Below are positions 34,769 through 43,721 of a stretch of 64,000 nt of DNA, piece by piece (the stretch's first letter is position 1; every line of letters begins with the position of its first letter). Where the stretch lies: NCBI RefSeq assembly GCF_902506265.1, contig NZ_LR733556.1, forward strand, positions 62,001 through 126,000, in the 5' to 3' direction. The stretch is from Flavobacterium sp. 9AF. Lineage in GTDB: Bacteria; Bacteroidota; Bacteroidia; Flavobacteriales; Flavobacteriaceae. A program made the position numbers and the translations under genes. The notes beneath the pieces were generated by a model, which saw nothing but the letters and a program-made list of their open reading frames with translations, had not been told where the DNA came from and ran no database searches.

Positions 34769-35514
34769 TAGCTTAAAAGGAGTTGAGTTAACACATAATT
34801 CATTAAAATAATAACCACAGAGGTCCATACAAAGGCTACGGTACTCGCTTTACCCACTTCAAGTGCTCCTCCTTTCATATAAAAACCGTGAAACGAAGGA
34901 ATAGTGGCTAATATCAAAGCAAAAACAACCGTTTTAATAAAAGCATAGGTAATATGAAATGGAATAAATTCAGTTTGAATTCCTTGTATAAACTCTGCAC
35001 TAGATGTAAAACCACCATAAACACCTGCAATATAGCCTCCAAAAACACCTAAAAACATACTTAATCCTATCACAAAGGGATACAATAACAAGGCAATAAT
35101 CTTTGGAAAAACCAAATAGTTTAAAGAATTAACACCCATTACTTCCAAAGCATCAATTTGTTCTGTAACGCGCATAGTTCCAATACTTGACGTAATGAAG
35201 GAACCCATCTTTCCAGCCATAATTACGGATATAAAAGTAGGTGCAAACTCTAAAATTACCGATTGTCTAGTGGCAAAACCAATTAAGTGTTTAGGTATTA
35301 GAGGATTGGTTAAGTTTAAAGCCGTTTGTATGGCAACTACTCCACCTACGAAGAAAGAGATAAAAGATACAATTCCTAAAGAATCAATAATTAAATCATC
35401 TACTTCTTTAAATATGAGTTGTTTCATCATACTCCATTTAGTAGGTTTGTTAAACACCTCTTTGAGCATAATAAAATACCTTCCTATTTGGGATAAATAA
35501 CGAATGAGCATCAT
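34768..35514 (-). CDS. MlaE/YrbE-family ABC permease
   Basis: The 248-residue protein has about five membrane helices and the MlaE core: FFVGGVVAIQTALNLTN, LEFAPTFISVIMAGKMGSFI, EQIDALEVMGVNSLNYLVFP and KTVVFALILATIPSFHG. MlaE is the inner-membrane permease of a lipid transporter that maintains outer-membrane asymmetry. Its stop overlaps the MlaF-like start by one base, so the two are translationally coupled. A dispersed repeat element follows upstream of its start at 35582. Confidence 0.9.
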   Translation of the reverse strand: MMLIRYLSQIGRYFIMLKEVFNKPTKWSMMKQLIFKEVDDLIIDSLGIVSFISFFVGGVVAIQTALNLTNPLIPKHLIGFATRQSVILEFAPTFISVIMAGKMGSFITSSIGTMRVTEQIDALEVMGVNSLNYLVFPKIIALLLYPFVIGLSMFLGVFGGYIAGVYGGFTSSAEFIQGIQTEFIPFHITYAFIKTVVFALILATIPSFHGFYMKGGALEVGKASTVAFVWTSVVIILMNYVLTQLLLS

Positions 35515-35581
35515 GGTTTATAAATATTTGCTAAAATAGTAAGAAGTTGTGAGTTGTAAGTGATAAGTGATAAGTTTTTTT

Positions 35582-35666
35582 GGGCGTTCCCTTTCAGGTC
35601 GTGCTGTACACTTTATCTTTTGCTTCATTTCATGTAGCAAAAGGATGCCGTTTCCATCACTAACGC
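35582..35666. repeat. Dispersed flavobacterial intergenic repeat (GGGCGTTCC...AACGC type)
   Basis: The 85-bp block begins GGGCGTTCCCTTTCAGGTCG and ends CCATCACTAACGC. Its interior has ATCTTTTGCT facing AGCAAAAGGAT, which forms a hairpin. Its GC-richer composition stands out from the AT-rich surroundings. It matches my recollection of a repeat family common between flavobacterial genes. It is located between the divergently arranged permease start and the glycosyltransferase stop. The flanking GTGATAAGTGATAAG is a short tandem repeat. Confidence 0.6.
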
Positions 35667-35677
35667 AATTTCCAGTA

Positions 35678-36532
35678 TCAATCAAAAATTTTTTCTTTCA
35701 TCTTTTTCCATCGATAATTTCTAATAAACTGCGCTTGATCTGAGGTAACTAATAATTCTTTTTTGGCTTTTTTGGCCTTCCAAAAACCTTGGATATAATC
35801 TAGAAATAAGAGAGGTTTGCCTTTTCGTAAAGCTAATTTTAAAGAGGCTATTGCTGTTATCAAAAAACCATATCCTAAACTATAAAAAGCTTCACCTTGT
35901 TTATAACGTGAGGCTTTGTTGTAATTAGCACCAGTAGGTTTTAAATGTTTTACATGTAATGTTTTATCTGTTACTATTTTCCAATTGTAATACTTACAAA
36001 GTAATTCGTCTACTGTATCCCAACCCATAGCGGGTTTTAAACCTCCAATTTCTTTAAAGGTATTTTTGCGATACGCTTTAAAAGCACCTCGAATATGATC
36101 TTTATCGGTTAGATTTTCTAAAATCCAAGTTCCATTACGTTCAATATAAGCAAAACCACCTACCATACCAACGGTATCATCGGCTTCAAAATGTTGGATT
36201 ATGGTTTCAAAATAATGAGGAGGAAAAATCAAATCCGCATCAGCTTTAACTAAGATGTCGTAGTCCTTTGAAATAAATTGTAACCCAAAATTAAAGGCAT
36301 TAATTACTTTACTTCCTGGTAAATGAATAGCTTCGGATTGTATGGTAACAGAAGAAATGATGTCTGGATAAGTAAAGCAAAATTGATCAATAATTTTTTG
36401 AGTACCATCTGTAGAATTATCATTCACAACCAAAATATTTTTTGGAGGTAAGGTTTGATTTACTAATGATTCCAATGTTTGTCCTATAAATTGCTCTTCA
36501 TTATGAGCAGGAATAAGTATTTGATATTTCAT
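35678..36532 (-). CDS. Glycosyltransferase family 2
   Basis: The 284-residue protein has the GT-A motifs ILIPAHNEEQFIGQTLESLV, VVNDNSTDGTQKI and VKADADLIFPP (DxD), then FKEIGGLKPAMGWDTVDELL near residue 165. The C-terminal part (GYGFLITAIASLKLALRKGK) may contact the membrane. The acceptor is unknown. It is 39 bp downstream of a methyltransferase gene on the same strand, so both may belong to a surface-glycan pathway. The repeat element at 35582 follows its stop. Confidence 0.85.
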   Translation of the reverse strand: MKYQILIPAHNEEQFIGQTLESLVNQTLPPKNILVVNDNSTDGTQKIIDQFCFTYPDIISSVTIQSEAIHLPGSKVINAFNFGLQFISKDYDILVKADADLIFPPHYFETIIQHFEADDTVGMVGGFAYIERNGTWILENLTDKDHIRGAFKAYRKNTFKEIGGLKPAMGWDTVDELLCKYYNWKIVTDKTLHVKHLKPTGANYNKASRYKQGEAFYSLGYGFLITAIASLKLALRKGKPLLFLDYIQGFWKAKKAKKELLVTSDQAQFIRNYRWKKMKEKIFD

Positions 36533-36571
36533 TATGCGCTTTTCTATAGACTATTTCCTAACAACCAATCA

Positions 36572-37096
36572 CTATTTTACTTTTTCTGCATATACCAAAT
36601 AATATCTTGGTGTAAAAAAACGTAATAAAGGCCTAAAACCTATCTTTTTTACAGGATGCGTAAATTGAATACGGTCTATAATTTTAAATCCTGTTTTTTC
36701 AAGCAACCAATCAAGTTGCCAGTCTTCAAATTCATGATAATGTCTGTCCCAAGGATCCGTTTTGCTTCTATAAGCTGCTGAAAACCATAAACGCATCGGA
36801 ATAGAAATTAAAATTTTGTCACAAGTTACATTTTCTAAAACGGTATAAGGATTAAGTAAATGTTCAAAAATTTCAAAAGCCGTAAAAACGCTGTAGGTTT
36901 CATTTAGTAACGCACTTTGGTCTTGGTCTACATCTTCACCTTTGGTGTTGATAACACTATATCCATTGGCTTGCATGATCTTAGAAAAAGGATTAGGTAC
37001 TCCTAAATCCAATATGGTTTCTGAAGTAGTAATATGTTTTTTTAGAAATTCTAAAGTAAGTTTAAAGCGCTTATTGGGATAGGTTTTCTCGTACAT
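36572..37096 (-). CDS. SAM-dependent methyltransferase-like protein
   Basis: The 174-residue protein shows a compressed class I methyltransferase core: TILDLGVPNPFSKIMQANGY, where the glycine-rich loop is altered from the usual DxGxGxG, then INTKGEDVDQD and VFTAFEIFEHLLNPYTVL, then ILISIPMRLWF. The conserved FEHL and the motif order support the fold. The weak SAM loop means activity is uncertain. It precedes the GT2 gene on the same strand and probably forms a two-gene unit with it. Confidence 0.75.
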   Translation of the reverse strand: MYEKTYPNKRFKLTLEFLKKHITTSETILDLGVPNPFSKIMQANGYSVINTKGEDVDQDQSALLNETYSVFTAFEIFEHLLNPYTVLENVTCDKILISIPMRLWFSAAYRSKTDPWDRHYHEFEDWQLDWLLEKTGFKIIDRIQFTHPVKKIGFRPLLRFFTPRYYLVYAEKVK

Positions 37097-37235
37097 AATT
37101 TTATGAGGAACAGTTTTATTTTGTTCATGAATTTAAAAATATTCGCTGTAAAGTTACAAAGAATTCAATGCTTTTAAAATGATTATTATAGCAACTTCTT
37201 TTTTTGTATTTTTAAACCTATCAAATACTTCAAAA

Positions 37236-38516
37236 ATGAAAAAAATAATTTCTGTTATCTTGCTTTTGACGGTCACCATTGCATTGGCACAAAATAAAAC
37301 TATTCTACGCTGTGGGAAATTTGTGGATGTAAAAAAGGGTGCCATTTTAAATAATGTAAATATTATTATTGTGGGTGATAGAATCGAAAGTGTAACTGAT
37401 AAAAATGTAACAGTTGGTAAGAACGATACTTTTTTAGATTTGTCTACTAAAACAGTTATGCCTGGTCTAATAGACATGCACGTACATTTGGAACATGAGA
37501 CAAATCCAAAGCAATATTTGGAAGAATTTACTTTAAACGAAGCGGATATCGCGTATCGTTCTATAGGTTATGCGGAGAAGACTTTATTGACCGGATTTAC
37601 AACGGTTAGAGATTTAGGTGGAACCAATGTAAATATTGCACTTAGAAGAGCTATTAATGCAGATTTAGTAAAAGGGCCAAGAGTATTTACTGCTGGAAAA
37701 TCAATAGCGTCTACTGGTGGTCATGCTGATCCTACGAATGGTTATCGAAGTGATTTAATGGGAAATCCAGGCCCTGAATCTGGAGTGGCTAATGGGGTTG
37801 ATGAATGTGTAAAAGCCGTGAGACAACGTTATAAAGATGGAAGCGATTTAATTAAAATAACCGCTTCAGGTGGTGTTTTAAGTGTAGCAAAAAGTGGAGA
37901 AAATTCTCAATTTACGATTGAAGAAATTCAAGCTATAGTAAGTACAGCTAATGATTATGGGTTTAAAGTAGCGGCACATTGTCATGGAGAAGAGGCTATG
38001 AAAAGAGCGGTTATTGGCGGAGTTCATTCTATTGAACACGGAACGTATATGAGTGAAGAAGTCATGCAATTGATGAAAGAACATGGAACGTATTTAGTAC
38101 CTACGGTAACGGCTGGAAAAGCAGTAGGACAATTTGCTAAAATTCCGAATTATTATCCAGAAATAGTAGTTCCAAAAGCCTTAGCCATTGGTCCTAAAAT
38201 TCAAAATACTTTTGAGCGTGCCTACAAATATGGTGTAAAAATAGCCTTTGGAACCGATGCAGGAGTATTTGCCCATGGAGACAACTGGAGAGAATTTATT
38301 TATATGCATGAAGTAGGAATGCCTTTTATGGAGATTTTAAAAACCGCAACTTTAAATGCATCAGATTTGTTAGGGCAATCCGAAAATTTGGGCGCTATAG
38401 AAAAGGGAAAATTAGCAGATATTATTGCTGTTGATGGTGATCCTACTAAAGATATTGAAGTAATGGGAAAGGTTACTTTTGTAATGAAAGGTGGAAAAGT
38501 GTATATAAACGAATAA
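37236..38516 (+). CDS. Exported amidohydrolase family protein (imidazolonepropionase/prolidase-like)
   Basis: I choose the ATG at 37236, which begins the signal peptide MKKIISVILLLTVTIALAQ; an upstream ATG would bury it. The 426-residue protein has the amidohydrolase metal sites: GLIDMHVHLEHE (HxH), FTTVRDLGGTN, a SGGVLSVAKSGENSQ region, AAHCHGEEA and SIEHGTYMS (two His ligands), and AFGTDAGVFAHG (Asp). Related secreted enzymes hydrolyse dipeptides or lactams, and the substrate cannot be set from sequence. It is monocistronic. A 136-bp repeat with inverted ends lies 8 bp after its stop and probably ends transcription. Confidence 0.88.
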   Translation: MKKIISVILLLTVTIALAQNKTILRCGKFVDVKKGAILNNVNIIIVGDRIESVTDKNVTVGKNDTFLDLSTKTVMPGLIDMHVHLEHETNPKQYLEEFTLNEADIAYRSIGYAEKTLLTGFTTVRDLGGTNVNIALRRAINADLVKGPRVFTAGKSIASTGGHADPTNGYRSDLMGNPGPESGVANGVDECVKAVRQRYKDGSDLIKITASGGVLSVAKSGENSQFTIEEIQAIVSTANDYGFKVAAHCHGEEAMKRAVIGGVHSIEHGTYMSEEVMQLMKEHGTYLVPTVTAGKAVGQFAKIPNYYPEIVVPKALAIGPKIQNTFERAYKYGVKIAFGTDAGVFAHGDNWREFIYMHEVGMPFMEILKTATLNASDLLGQSENLGAIEKGKLADIIAVDGDPTKDIEVMGKVTFVMKGGKVYINE

Positions 38517-38524
38517 CAGAAGAA

Positions 38525-38660
38525 GCTGTCCAAAAAGTAATGAATTTTGTCAATCTGAACTTGTTTCAGATTCTAAATTAAGCTGATAATTAATAATTTA
38601 AGATTCTGAAATCGAAGTTAAATATATTCAGGATAACATCATTGTAGATTTTTGGACAGC
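38525..38660. repeat. Intergenic repeat element with perfect 12-bp terminal inverted repeats
   Basis: GCTGTCCAAAAA (38525-38536) and TTTTTGGACAGC (38649-38660) are exact inverted repeats bounding 136 bp. The interior carries CTGAACTTGTTTCAG and a second imperfect inverted repeat around TTCAGATTCTAAATTA. No coding potential is seen. A related, decayed copy lies at 59166-59315. Placement between convergent stops fits a transposon-derived or mobilisable non-coding element that also works as a terminator. Confidence 0.75.
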
Positions 38661-38670
38661 CTTTTTTATT

Positions 38671-39729
38671 TTACATTCGATATACAATCGCATTAATATT
38701 CATTCCAGCTCCTACTGATGCAAAAATGATAACATCTCCTTTTTTTAGTTCATGTCCTTCTAACTCTCCTTTACTAAGTAAGTCATATAAAGTGGGGACA
38801 GTTGCTACACTTGAATTTCCTAATTTATGAATACTCATTGGCATTACTCCTTCAGGTGGCGTTTTTTTATATAATTTGTAAAAACGATGAATAATAGCTT
38901 CATCCATTTTTTCATTAGCTTGATGAATTAATACTTTTTTTACTTCATCAATTCCAATTCCGCTTGCATCTAAACATGTAGCCATTGCTTTGGGAACATT
39001 GCTTAAAGCAAACTCATAAATTTTACGACCGTGCATTTTAATATAGCGAACGTCAGGATCATGTGTTTTATTAAATGAATTTCCAAAAAACAAATAGTAG
39101 GCTTCATCATATGTAAAGCTAGCAGTTTCATGAGCTAAAACACCACCTTCTTCATCAGTTGCTTCCACAATAGTAGCTCCAGCACCATCTGAATAAATCA
39201 TGGAATCTCTATCGTGTAAATCTACAACTCTAGAAAGTGTTTCTGCACCAATAACCAAGCATTTTTTTGCCATGCCCGATTGAATGAAAGCTTTGGCTTG
39301 GATAACACCTTCAACCCAGCCAGGACAACCAAAAAGCATGTCGTAAGCAACGCATTTTGGATTTTTTATGCGTAAATCAAATTTTACTCTTGTTGCTAAA
39401 CTAGGTAACGTATCAGCTTGTATGGCTCCATTTTTTACATTACCAAAGTTGTGTGCAAAAATAATGTAATCTAATGTTTCAGGATCAATTTGAGCTTCTT
39501 CAATGGCTTTTTTTGCAGCAATAGTAGCAATATCAGAAGTATTTAAATCAGAAGTAACATATCGCCTTTCTTGAATTCCTGTGATTTCCAAAAATTTTTG
39601 AGCAACCACATCATTGGGGTGTGGAAAAGGGGTACCATCGTCATTGAGGAAAACGTGCTTTGCAAAATCAATATTGGATACAATTTCGGTAGGAATATAA
39701 CTTCCAGATCCAGTTATTTTTATATTCAT
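38671..39729 (-). CDS. 3-oxoacyl-[ACP] synthase III family protein (FabH-like)
   Basis: The 352-residue thiolase-fold protein has the FabH catalytic triad: Cys135 in YDMLFGCPGWVEG, His in VLIHQANEKMD (near residue 260), and Asn in KLGNSSVATVPT (near residue 290). ITGSGSYIPTEIVSN at the N-terminus is typical. The FGCPG active site differs from the ACSGF consensus of housekeeping FabH, so it may serve a specialised acyl chain rather than central fatty acid initiation; this is inference. It is monocistronic and diverges from the propeller histidine kinase across 272 bp. Confidence 0.85.
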   Translation of the reverse strand: MNIKITGSGSYIPTEIVSNIDFAKHVFLNDDGTPFPHPNDVVAQKFLEITGIQERRYVTSDLNTSDIATIAAKKAIEEAQIDPETLDYIIFAHNFGNVKNGAIQADTLPSLATRVKFDLRIKNPKCVAYDMLFGCPGWVEGVIQAKAFIQSGMAKKCLVIGAETLSRVVDLHDRDSMIYSDGAGATIVEATDEEGGVLAHETASFTYDEAYYLFFGNSFNKTHDPDVRYIKMHGRKIYEFALSNVPKAMATCLDASGIGIDEVKKVLIHQANEKMDEAIIHRFYKLYKKTPPEGVMPMSIHKLGNSSVATVPTLYDLLSKGELEGHELKKGDVIIFASVGAGMNINAIVYRM

Positions 39730-39917
39730 GGTTTTTTTTGGGTTATCAGAACGAAATTATAGATTATTTTTTAATCTAAACCTAAAACGTTGTAGTAAAT
39801 GTAATTTATTATGAAATTGTTAATATAAAGTTTAAAAATTATTATATTCATAAAATTGTAATCATTATTTCATTTTGAGAAGGATAAAAAATGTATCACT
39901 AGGATTTATACGTATTC

Positions 39918-39984
39918 TTTAGAAACTCAAACAGCGTTTTTAAAAGTTTATAGTCAAAAATAATTCGTCAAAATTGTATTTTTG
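39918..39984 (+). promoter_or_regulatory. LytTR-type direct repeat and -7 box for the propeller histidine kinase (operator 1)
   Basis: TTTAGAAACT (39918-39927) and TTTAAAAGTT (39939-39948) are direct repeats with a 21-bp period. The perfect -7 box TATTTTTG (39977-39984) begins after 28 bp. No -33 TTG is present at the normal position, which suits an activator-dependent promoter. The same geometry recurs at 43629 and 45501. Confidence 0.65.
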
Positions 39985-40001
39985 AAATAATAAATGAATG
40001 A

Positions 40002-42851
40002 ATGAAAAATAAACTACTTTTTTTTCTATTATTAACATGTGTATGCTTTGCGCAACAACCTTCACATGTAATAATTGGAGAAGAAGAGTTAGCAGGTGTA
40101 AATATATACAGTATCATTCAAGATGAAGATAATACAGTTTGGTTATCTACTAATAACGGTTTGTATCACTACGATGGTTTGCATTTTAATGTTGTCTCAA
40201 GTACTATCGTTAAAGATTTATCGCTTTTTGGTTTAACCAAAGACAAAAATGGAATGATTTATTGTTACAATCTCAGTGGACAAATTTTTAGAATATTTAA
40301 TAGACAATTGGAATTGTATTGGCAAATTCCAAAGGAATATATTTCCAGCGTTATTTACATAAGTTTTGATATTGATAATGCACTTTTGATATCTGTAAAT
40401 GCTTTATTGAAGGTAAAAAAAAACAAGCAAGTTGAACTGATTTATAAGTATCAAAAAGAGAGTGCTTGTCAAATAGTAAAGAATGCGCAAGGACAGTTGT
40501 TTTTCTCCGAAAATAAAAAGCTTTTTAAGTACTTCAATAATAAACTTGAAGTAATTGAATCGGAATTACCCCAAATATCCACTAATCTATTAAAACCTGA
40601 AATTACATATACTAACGATATAGCTCTTTTTGTAAATTTAGAACCTAGAGCATTGGTACAAGAACAAAAAAAAATTCATGCCATTGATTATAAGGTACCC
40701 AATGATAAATCGGTGCATTATACAGCAATGCTTTCTAAAAAAAAGGATTTGGTTTGGCTAACCAGTTCTAAAAATGGCTTGTATTGCTTTAATTTGAATG
40801 GAAATCCATTATATAATAATAAACTTTTATTTAAAGATTATTTTATATCCTCCTATTTAGAAGATACAGAAGGAAATTTCTGGCTATGTACTTTTGGAAA
40901 GGGAATTGTATTAATTCCGAATTTAAACGTAATCGATTATACGAACAATGATTTGTTGGAAAAAGATGATTTAAAGAAAATTACAAAAAAAGAAGACAAT
41001 ATATATTTTGGAGGAACTAAAGGAACAATCTACCAATTAAATAATGACGATATTAAAATCAAGCTCAAAAATCAGAAAAAGATTGAGTTTTTAAAATATG
41101 TGTCAAAATCCGATTTCCTTTTTGTAAATAATCAAATTTATAATGGAAAGGATTTTAATCTTTTAGGGAGTAATAATTATAATAAATATGATGTTTTTCA
41201 AAATCAACTTTCAGATTCCATTTATTTTGTGACTCGTTCCGGTTTATATTACTTAGATGAAAAGCTAGAAGGCAAAAAATTAAATTACAGTGTGAGAAGT
41301 TATGCGGTATTCAATGATGAAAAAAATAAAACACTTTGGGTAGGTTCTTCAACAGGTTTAGAGGTTTTTAAAAACCAAAACTTTTCTAAAATTAAAATAC
41401 GCGGACAAGCAGTTTTTGCATCTCATATAATAGGAGTTGAAAATCAAGTTTGGGTGGCTTCTTCTAGTGGGATTTTAATATTTGAAAAAAATAAATTAAT
41501 AAATAAAATTACAATTGAAGATCAACTTTTATCTAATAATGTTTTAAAGCTTGTATATAATAAAGGTTCCGTTTTTGTTTCTACAAATGAAGGTTTGCAA
41601 AGTTATGATTTAAAAAAAAAGACGTTTAAAAACTTTACTAAATCGGAAGGGTTATTATCGAATGCTATTTTCGATTTTGAAATTTTGGATAACCAAATCT
41701 ACGTAATTACCTCTAAAGGAATTCAGAAATTTAATTTTGATGATGTAATAGCGTCCAAGACGTTGCCAACCATTAAAATTGATAATGTAATCGTAAACGG
41801 ATTTAAAAAAATTGGAGCCAATGAATTTTTGTCTTCTACTGAAAACACCATAGAATTTAGCCTGTTTTCAGTAACACATAAAGATAAAAGGAATTTAAAA
41901 TATGTATATCAATTGAAAGGATATGATGAAAATTGGTACACGACTGATTATAATAATAATACCATAAAATTTACAAAACTACCTGCTGGGAAATATGAGT
42001 TTAGGGTGAAGCTTAAAGATGATTCGCAAGTTTCCAATCAAATGGAAACCTTTTGTTTTGAAATAGCAACGGTCTTTTGGAAAAAATGGCAATTCCTTGT
42101 AGGTGTAATTTTAGTAATTACTTGTAGTGTTGTAATGTATTATAGAGCGCGAATTCGCTATTTGATGCGTAAAAAAAATGAGGAAATTGAAAAAGAAAAA
42201 TACATACAAGAGTTAAATAAATCCAAGCTTACCGCTTTAAAATCTCAAATGAATCCTCATTTTATGTTTAATGCATTGAATAGTATTCAAGAGTTTATCT
42301 TGCAAAATAAAAAAGAATTAGCATCCAATTATTTAGGAGATTTTGCCGATTTAATGCGAAGCTATTTGCAGTACAGTCAAGAAGATTATATTACGCTTAG
42401 AGATGAAATAGAAACCTTAGAACTGTATTTGAAATTAGAAAAAGTGCGTTTTGAAAATGATTTCAATTATCAAGTTACATATAAGCCCAGTTTGGATATT
42501 GATAGTATACAAATACCTTCTTTTTTAATTCAACCTTTTGCCGAAAATGCAATTAAACATGGCTTATTACATAAAGAAGGTACGAAATATATAGATATTC
42601 AATTTGTTCTTGAAAAAGGAACAGTTCTAAAATGCATCATTACAGATAATGGAATTGGAAGAAAAGCCAGTCAAGAAATTAATAAAAATAGAAAACACAA
42701 ATCATTTGCAACTGAAGCGAGTCATAACAGATTGCAATTGTTAAATCAAAATATTGGTCAAAAAATTGGACTGGAAATTGAAGATTTAGTTGATGAAAAC
42801 AGTCAGACTTTGGGAACAAAAGTTATAGTGACTATTCCCATATTAAATTAA
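40002..42851 (+). CDS. Two-component-regulator propeller sensor with LytS-type histidine kinase
   Basis: The 949-residue protein has a signal peptide (MKNKLLFFLLLTCVCFAQ), then a periplasmic two-bladed propeller sensor built from Reg_prop repeats, for example IIQDEDNTVWLSTNNGLYHYD and LWVGSSTGLEVFKN. A Y_Y_Y domain follows near residues 630-690 (YVYQLKGYDENWYTTDYNNN). One membrane helix (about 697-718) leads to a coiled coil and a His_kinase (PF06580) domain: SQMNPHFMFNALNSIQEF, with phospho-His near residue 753, and LIQPFAENAIKHGLL as the N box. It is a hybrid-like sensor without its own receiver. The LytTR response regulator follows after 24 bp and is the evident partner. Confidence 0.92.
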   Translation: MKNKLLFFLLLTCVCFAQQPSHVIIGEEELAGVNIYSIIQDEDNTVWLSTNNGLYHYDGLHFNVVSSTIVKDLSLFGLTKDKNGMIYCYNLSGQIFRIFNRQLELYWQIPKEYISSVIYISFDIDNALLISVNALLKVKKNKQVELIYKYQKESACQIVKNAQGQLFFSENKKLFKYFNNKLEVIESELPQISTNLLKPEITYTNDIALFVNLEPRALVQEQKKIHAIDYKVPNDKSVHYTAMLSKKKDLVWLTSSKNGLYCFNLNGNPLYNNKLLFKDYFISSYLEDTEGNFWLCTFGKGIVLIPNLNVIDYTNNDLLEKDDLKKITKKEDNIYFGGTKGTIYQLNNDDIKIKLKNQKKIEFLKYVSKSDFLFVNNQIYNGKDFNLLGSNNYNKYDVFQNQLSDSIYFVTRSGLYYLDEKLEGKKLNYSVRSYAVFNDEKNKTLWVGSSTGLEVFKNQNFSKIKIRGQAVFASHIIGVENQVWVASSSGILIFEKNKLINKITIEDQLLSNNVLKLVYNKGSVFVSTNEGLQSYDLKKKTFKNFTKSEGLLSNAIFDFEILDNQIYVITSKGIQKFNFDDVIASKTLPTIKIDNVIVNGFKKIGANEFLSSTENTIEFSLFSVTHKDKRNLKYVYQLKGYDENWYTTDYNNNTIKFTKLPAGKYEFRVKLKDDSQVSNQMETFCFEIATVFWKKWQFLVGVILVITCSVVMYYRARIRYLMRKKNEEIEKEKYIQELNKSKLTALKSQMNPHFMFNALNSIQEFILQNKKELASNYLGDFADLMRSYLQYSQEDYITLRDEIETLELYLKLEKVRFENDFNYQVTYKPSLDIDSIQIPSFLIQPFAENAIKHGLLHKEGTKYIDIQFVLEKGTVLKCIITDNGIGRKASQEINKNRKHKSFATEASHNRLQLLNQNIGQKIGLEIEDLVDENSQTLGTKVIVTIPILN

Positions 42852-42875
42852 CAATACATTAAAAATAAAAGCCTA

Positions 42876-43628
42876 ATGAAAGTTGTTATTATTGATGATG
42901 AAAGTAAAGCGAGATCGCTTTTACATACTATTATAAGTGAATATTGCAGTGAAATTGAAGAAATCTTTCAGGCAGAAAATCTATTAAAAGGTATTGAAAT
43001 CATTAAGAAAGAAGAAATAAGTATTGTTTTTTTGGATATTGAAATGCCACAACATTCGGGTCTTCAGTTGTTTGAATTTTTAGATATTAATGATATTACG
43101 TTTGAAATTGTTTTTACAACAGCTTATAGTGATTATGCCATTCAGGCTTTTGAATTTTCTGCAATCGATTATTTATTAAAACCGCTACGACCAAATAAAG
43201 TAAAAGAAGCTGTTGAAAAAGCAAAGAAGATGATTCAACAAAGTCAATTACAAGAACGATTAGTTGAACTTAAAACTGTATTGACAGCAGAGAAATTTAA
43301 GAAAATTGCATTACCAGTTGAAGAAGGAATTCTGTTTGTAAAACTAGATGAAATCTATTATTTGCAAGCCGATAGTATGTATACTGAATTTTATTTGACG
43401 AATAATAAAAAGCTTTTGATTAGTAAACCAATGAAATATTTTTCAGATATGCTCGAAAATAAAGATATGTTTTACAAACCACATCGCTCTTATTTAGTTA
43501 ATTTGAAATACCTACAACGTATTATTAAAAAAGACGGAACTTCTATTGAGCTGGAAAATAATGCTTTAATACCTGTTTCAAAAGAAAAAAAAGACGAACT
43601 CAACAAAATTATTGAGTTGTTAATGTAG
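42876..43628 (+). CDS. LytTR-family response regulator
   Basis: The 250-residue protein has a receiver domain (about 1-120) with VVIIDDESKARS (acidic pocket), phosphoacceptor Asp54 in VFLDIEMP, FTTAYSDYA (Thr) and DYLLKPLRP (Lys). A C-terminal LytTR DNA-binding domain (about 150-248) follows, with IYYLQADSMYTEFYL and FYKPHRSYLVNLKYL. LytTR domains bind 9-bp direct repeats about 21 bp apart. Such a repeat begins directly after its stop codon at 43629, and others lie at 39918 and 45501. It is therefore expected to act on the kinase operon and on the cargo genes downstream. Confidence 0.93.
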   Translation: MKVVIIDDESKARSLLHTIISEYCSEIEEIFQAENLLKGIEIIKKEEISIVFLDIEMPQHSGLQLFEFLDINDITFEIVFTTAYSDYAIQAFEFSAIDYLLKPLRPNKVKEAVEKAKKMIQQSQLQERLVELKTVLTAEKFKKIALPVEEGILFVKLDEIYYLQADSMYTEFYLTNNKKLLISKPMKYFSDMLENKDMFYKPHRSYLVNLKYLQRIIKKDGTSIELENNALIPVSKEKKDELNKIIELLM

Positions 43629-43695
43629 TTTAGAAGTTCATATTTGCCGTTTAGAAGTTGGTTCTAAATTCCGATTTTCTGTTGACTTAATTTTG
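43629..43695 (+). promoter_or_regulatory. LytTR-type direct repeat and -7 box for the first cargo gene (operator 2)
   Basis: TTTAGAAGTT at 43629-43638 and again at 43650-43659 is an exact 10-bp direct repeat with a 21-bp period. The perfect -7 box TAATTTTG (43688-43695) starts after 28 bp, as at 39918. GAAGTTCAT and GAAGTTGGT within the repeats match eight of nine positions of the LytTR consensus [TA][AC][CA]GTTN[AG][TG]. Confidence 0.75.
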
Positions 43696-43721
43696 AGGAA
43701 TAAATCTTAATTATATCAGCT

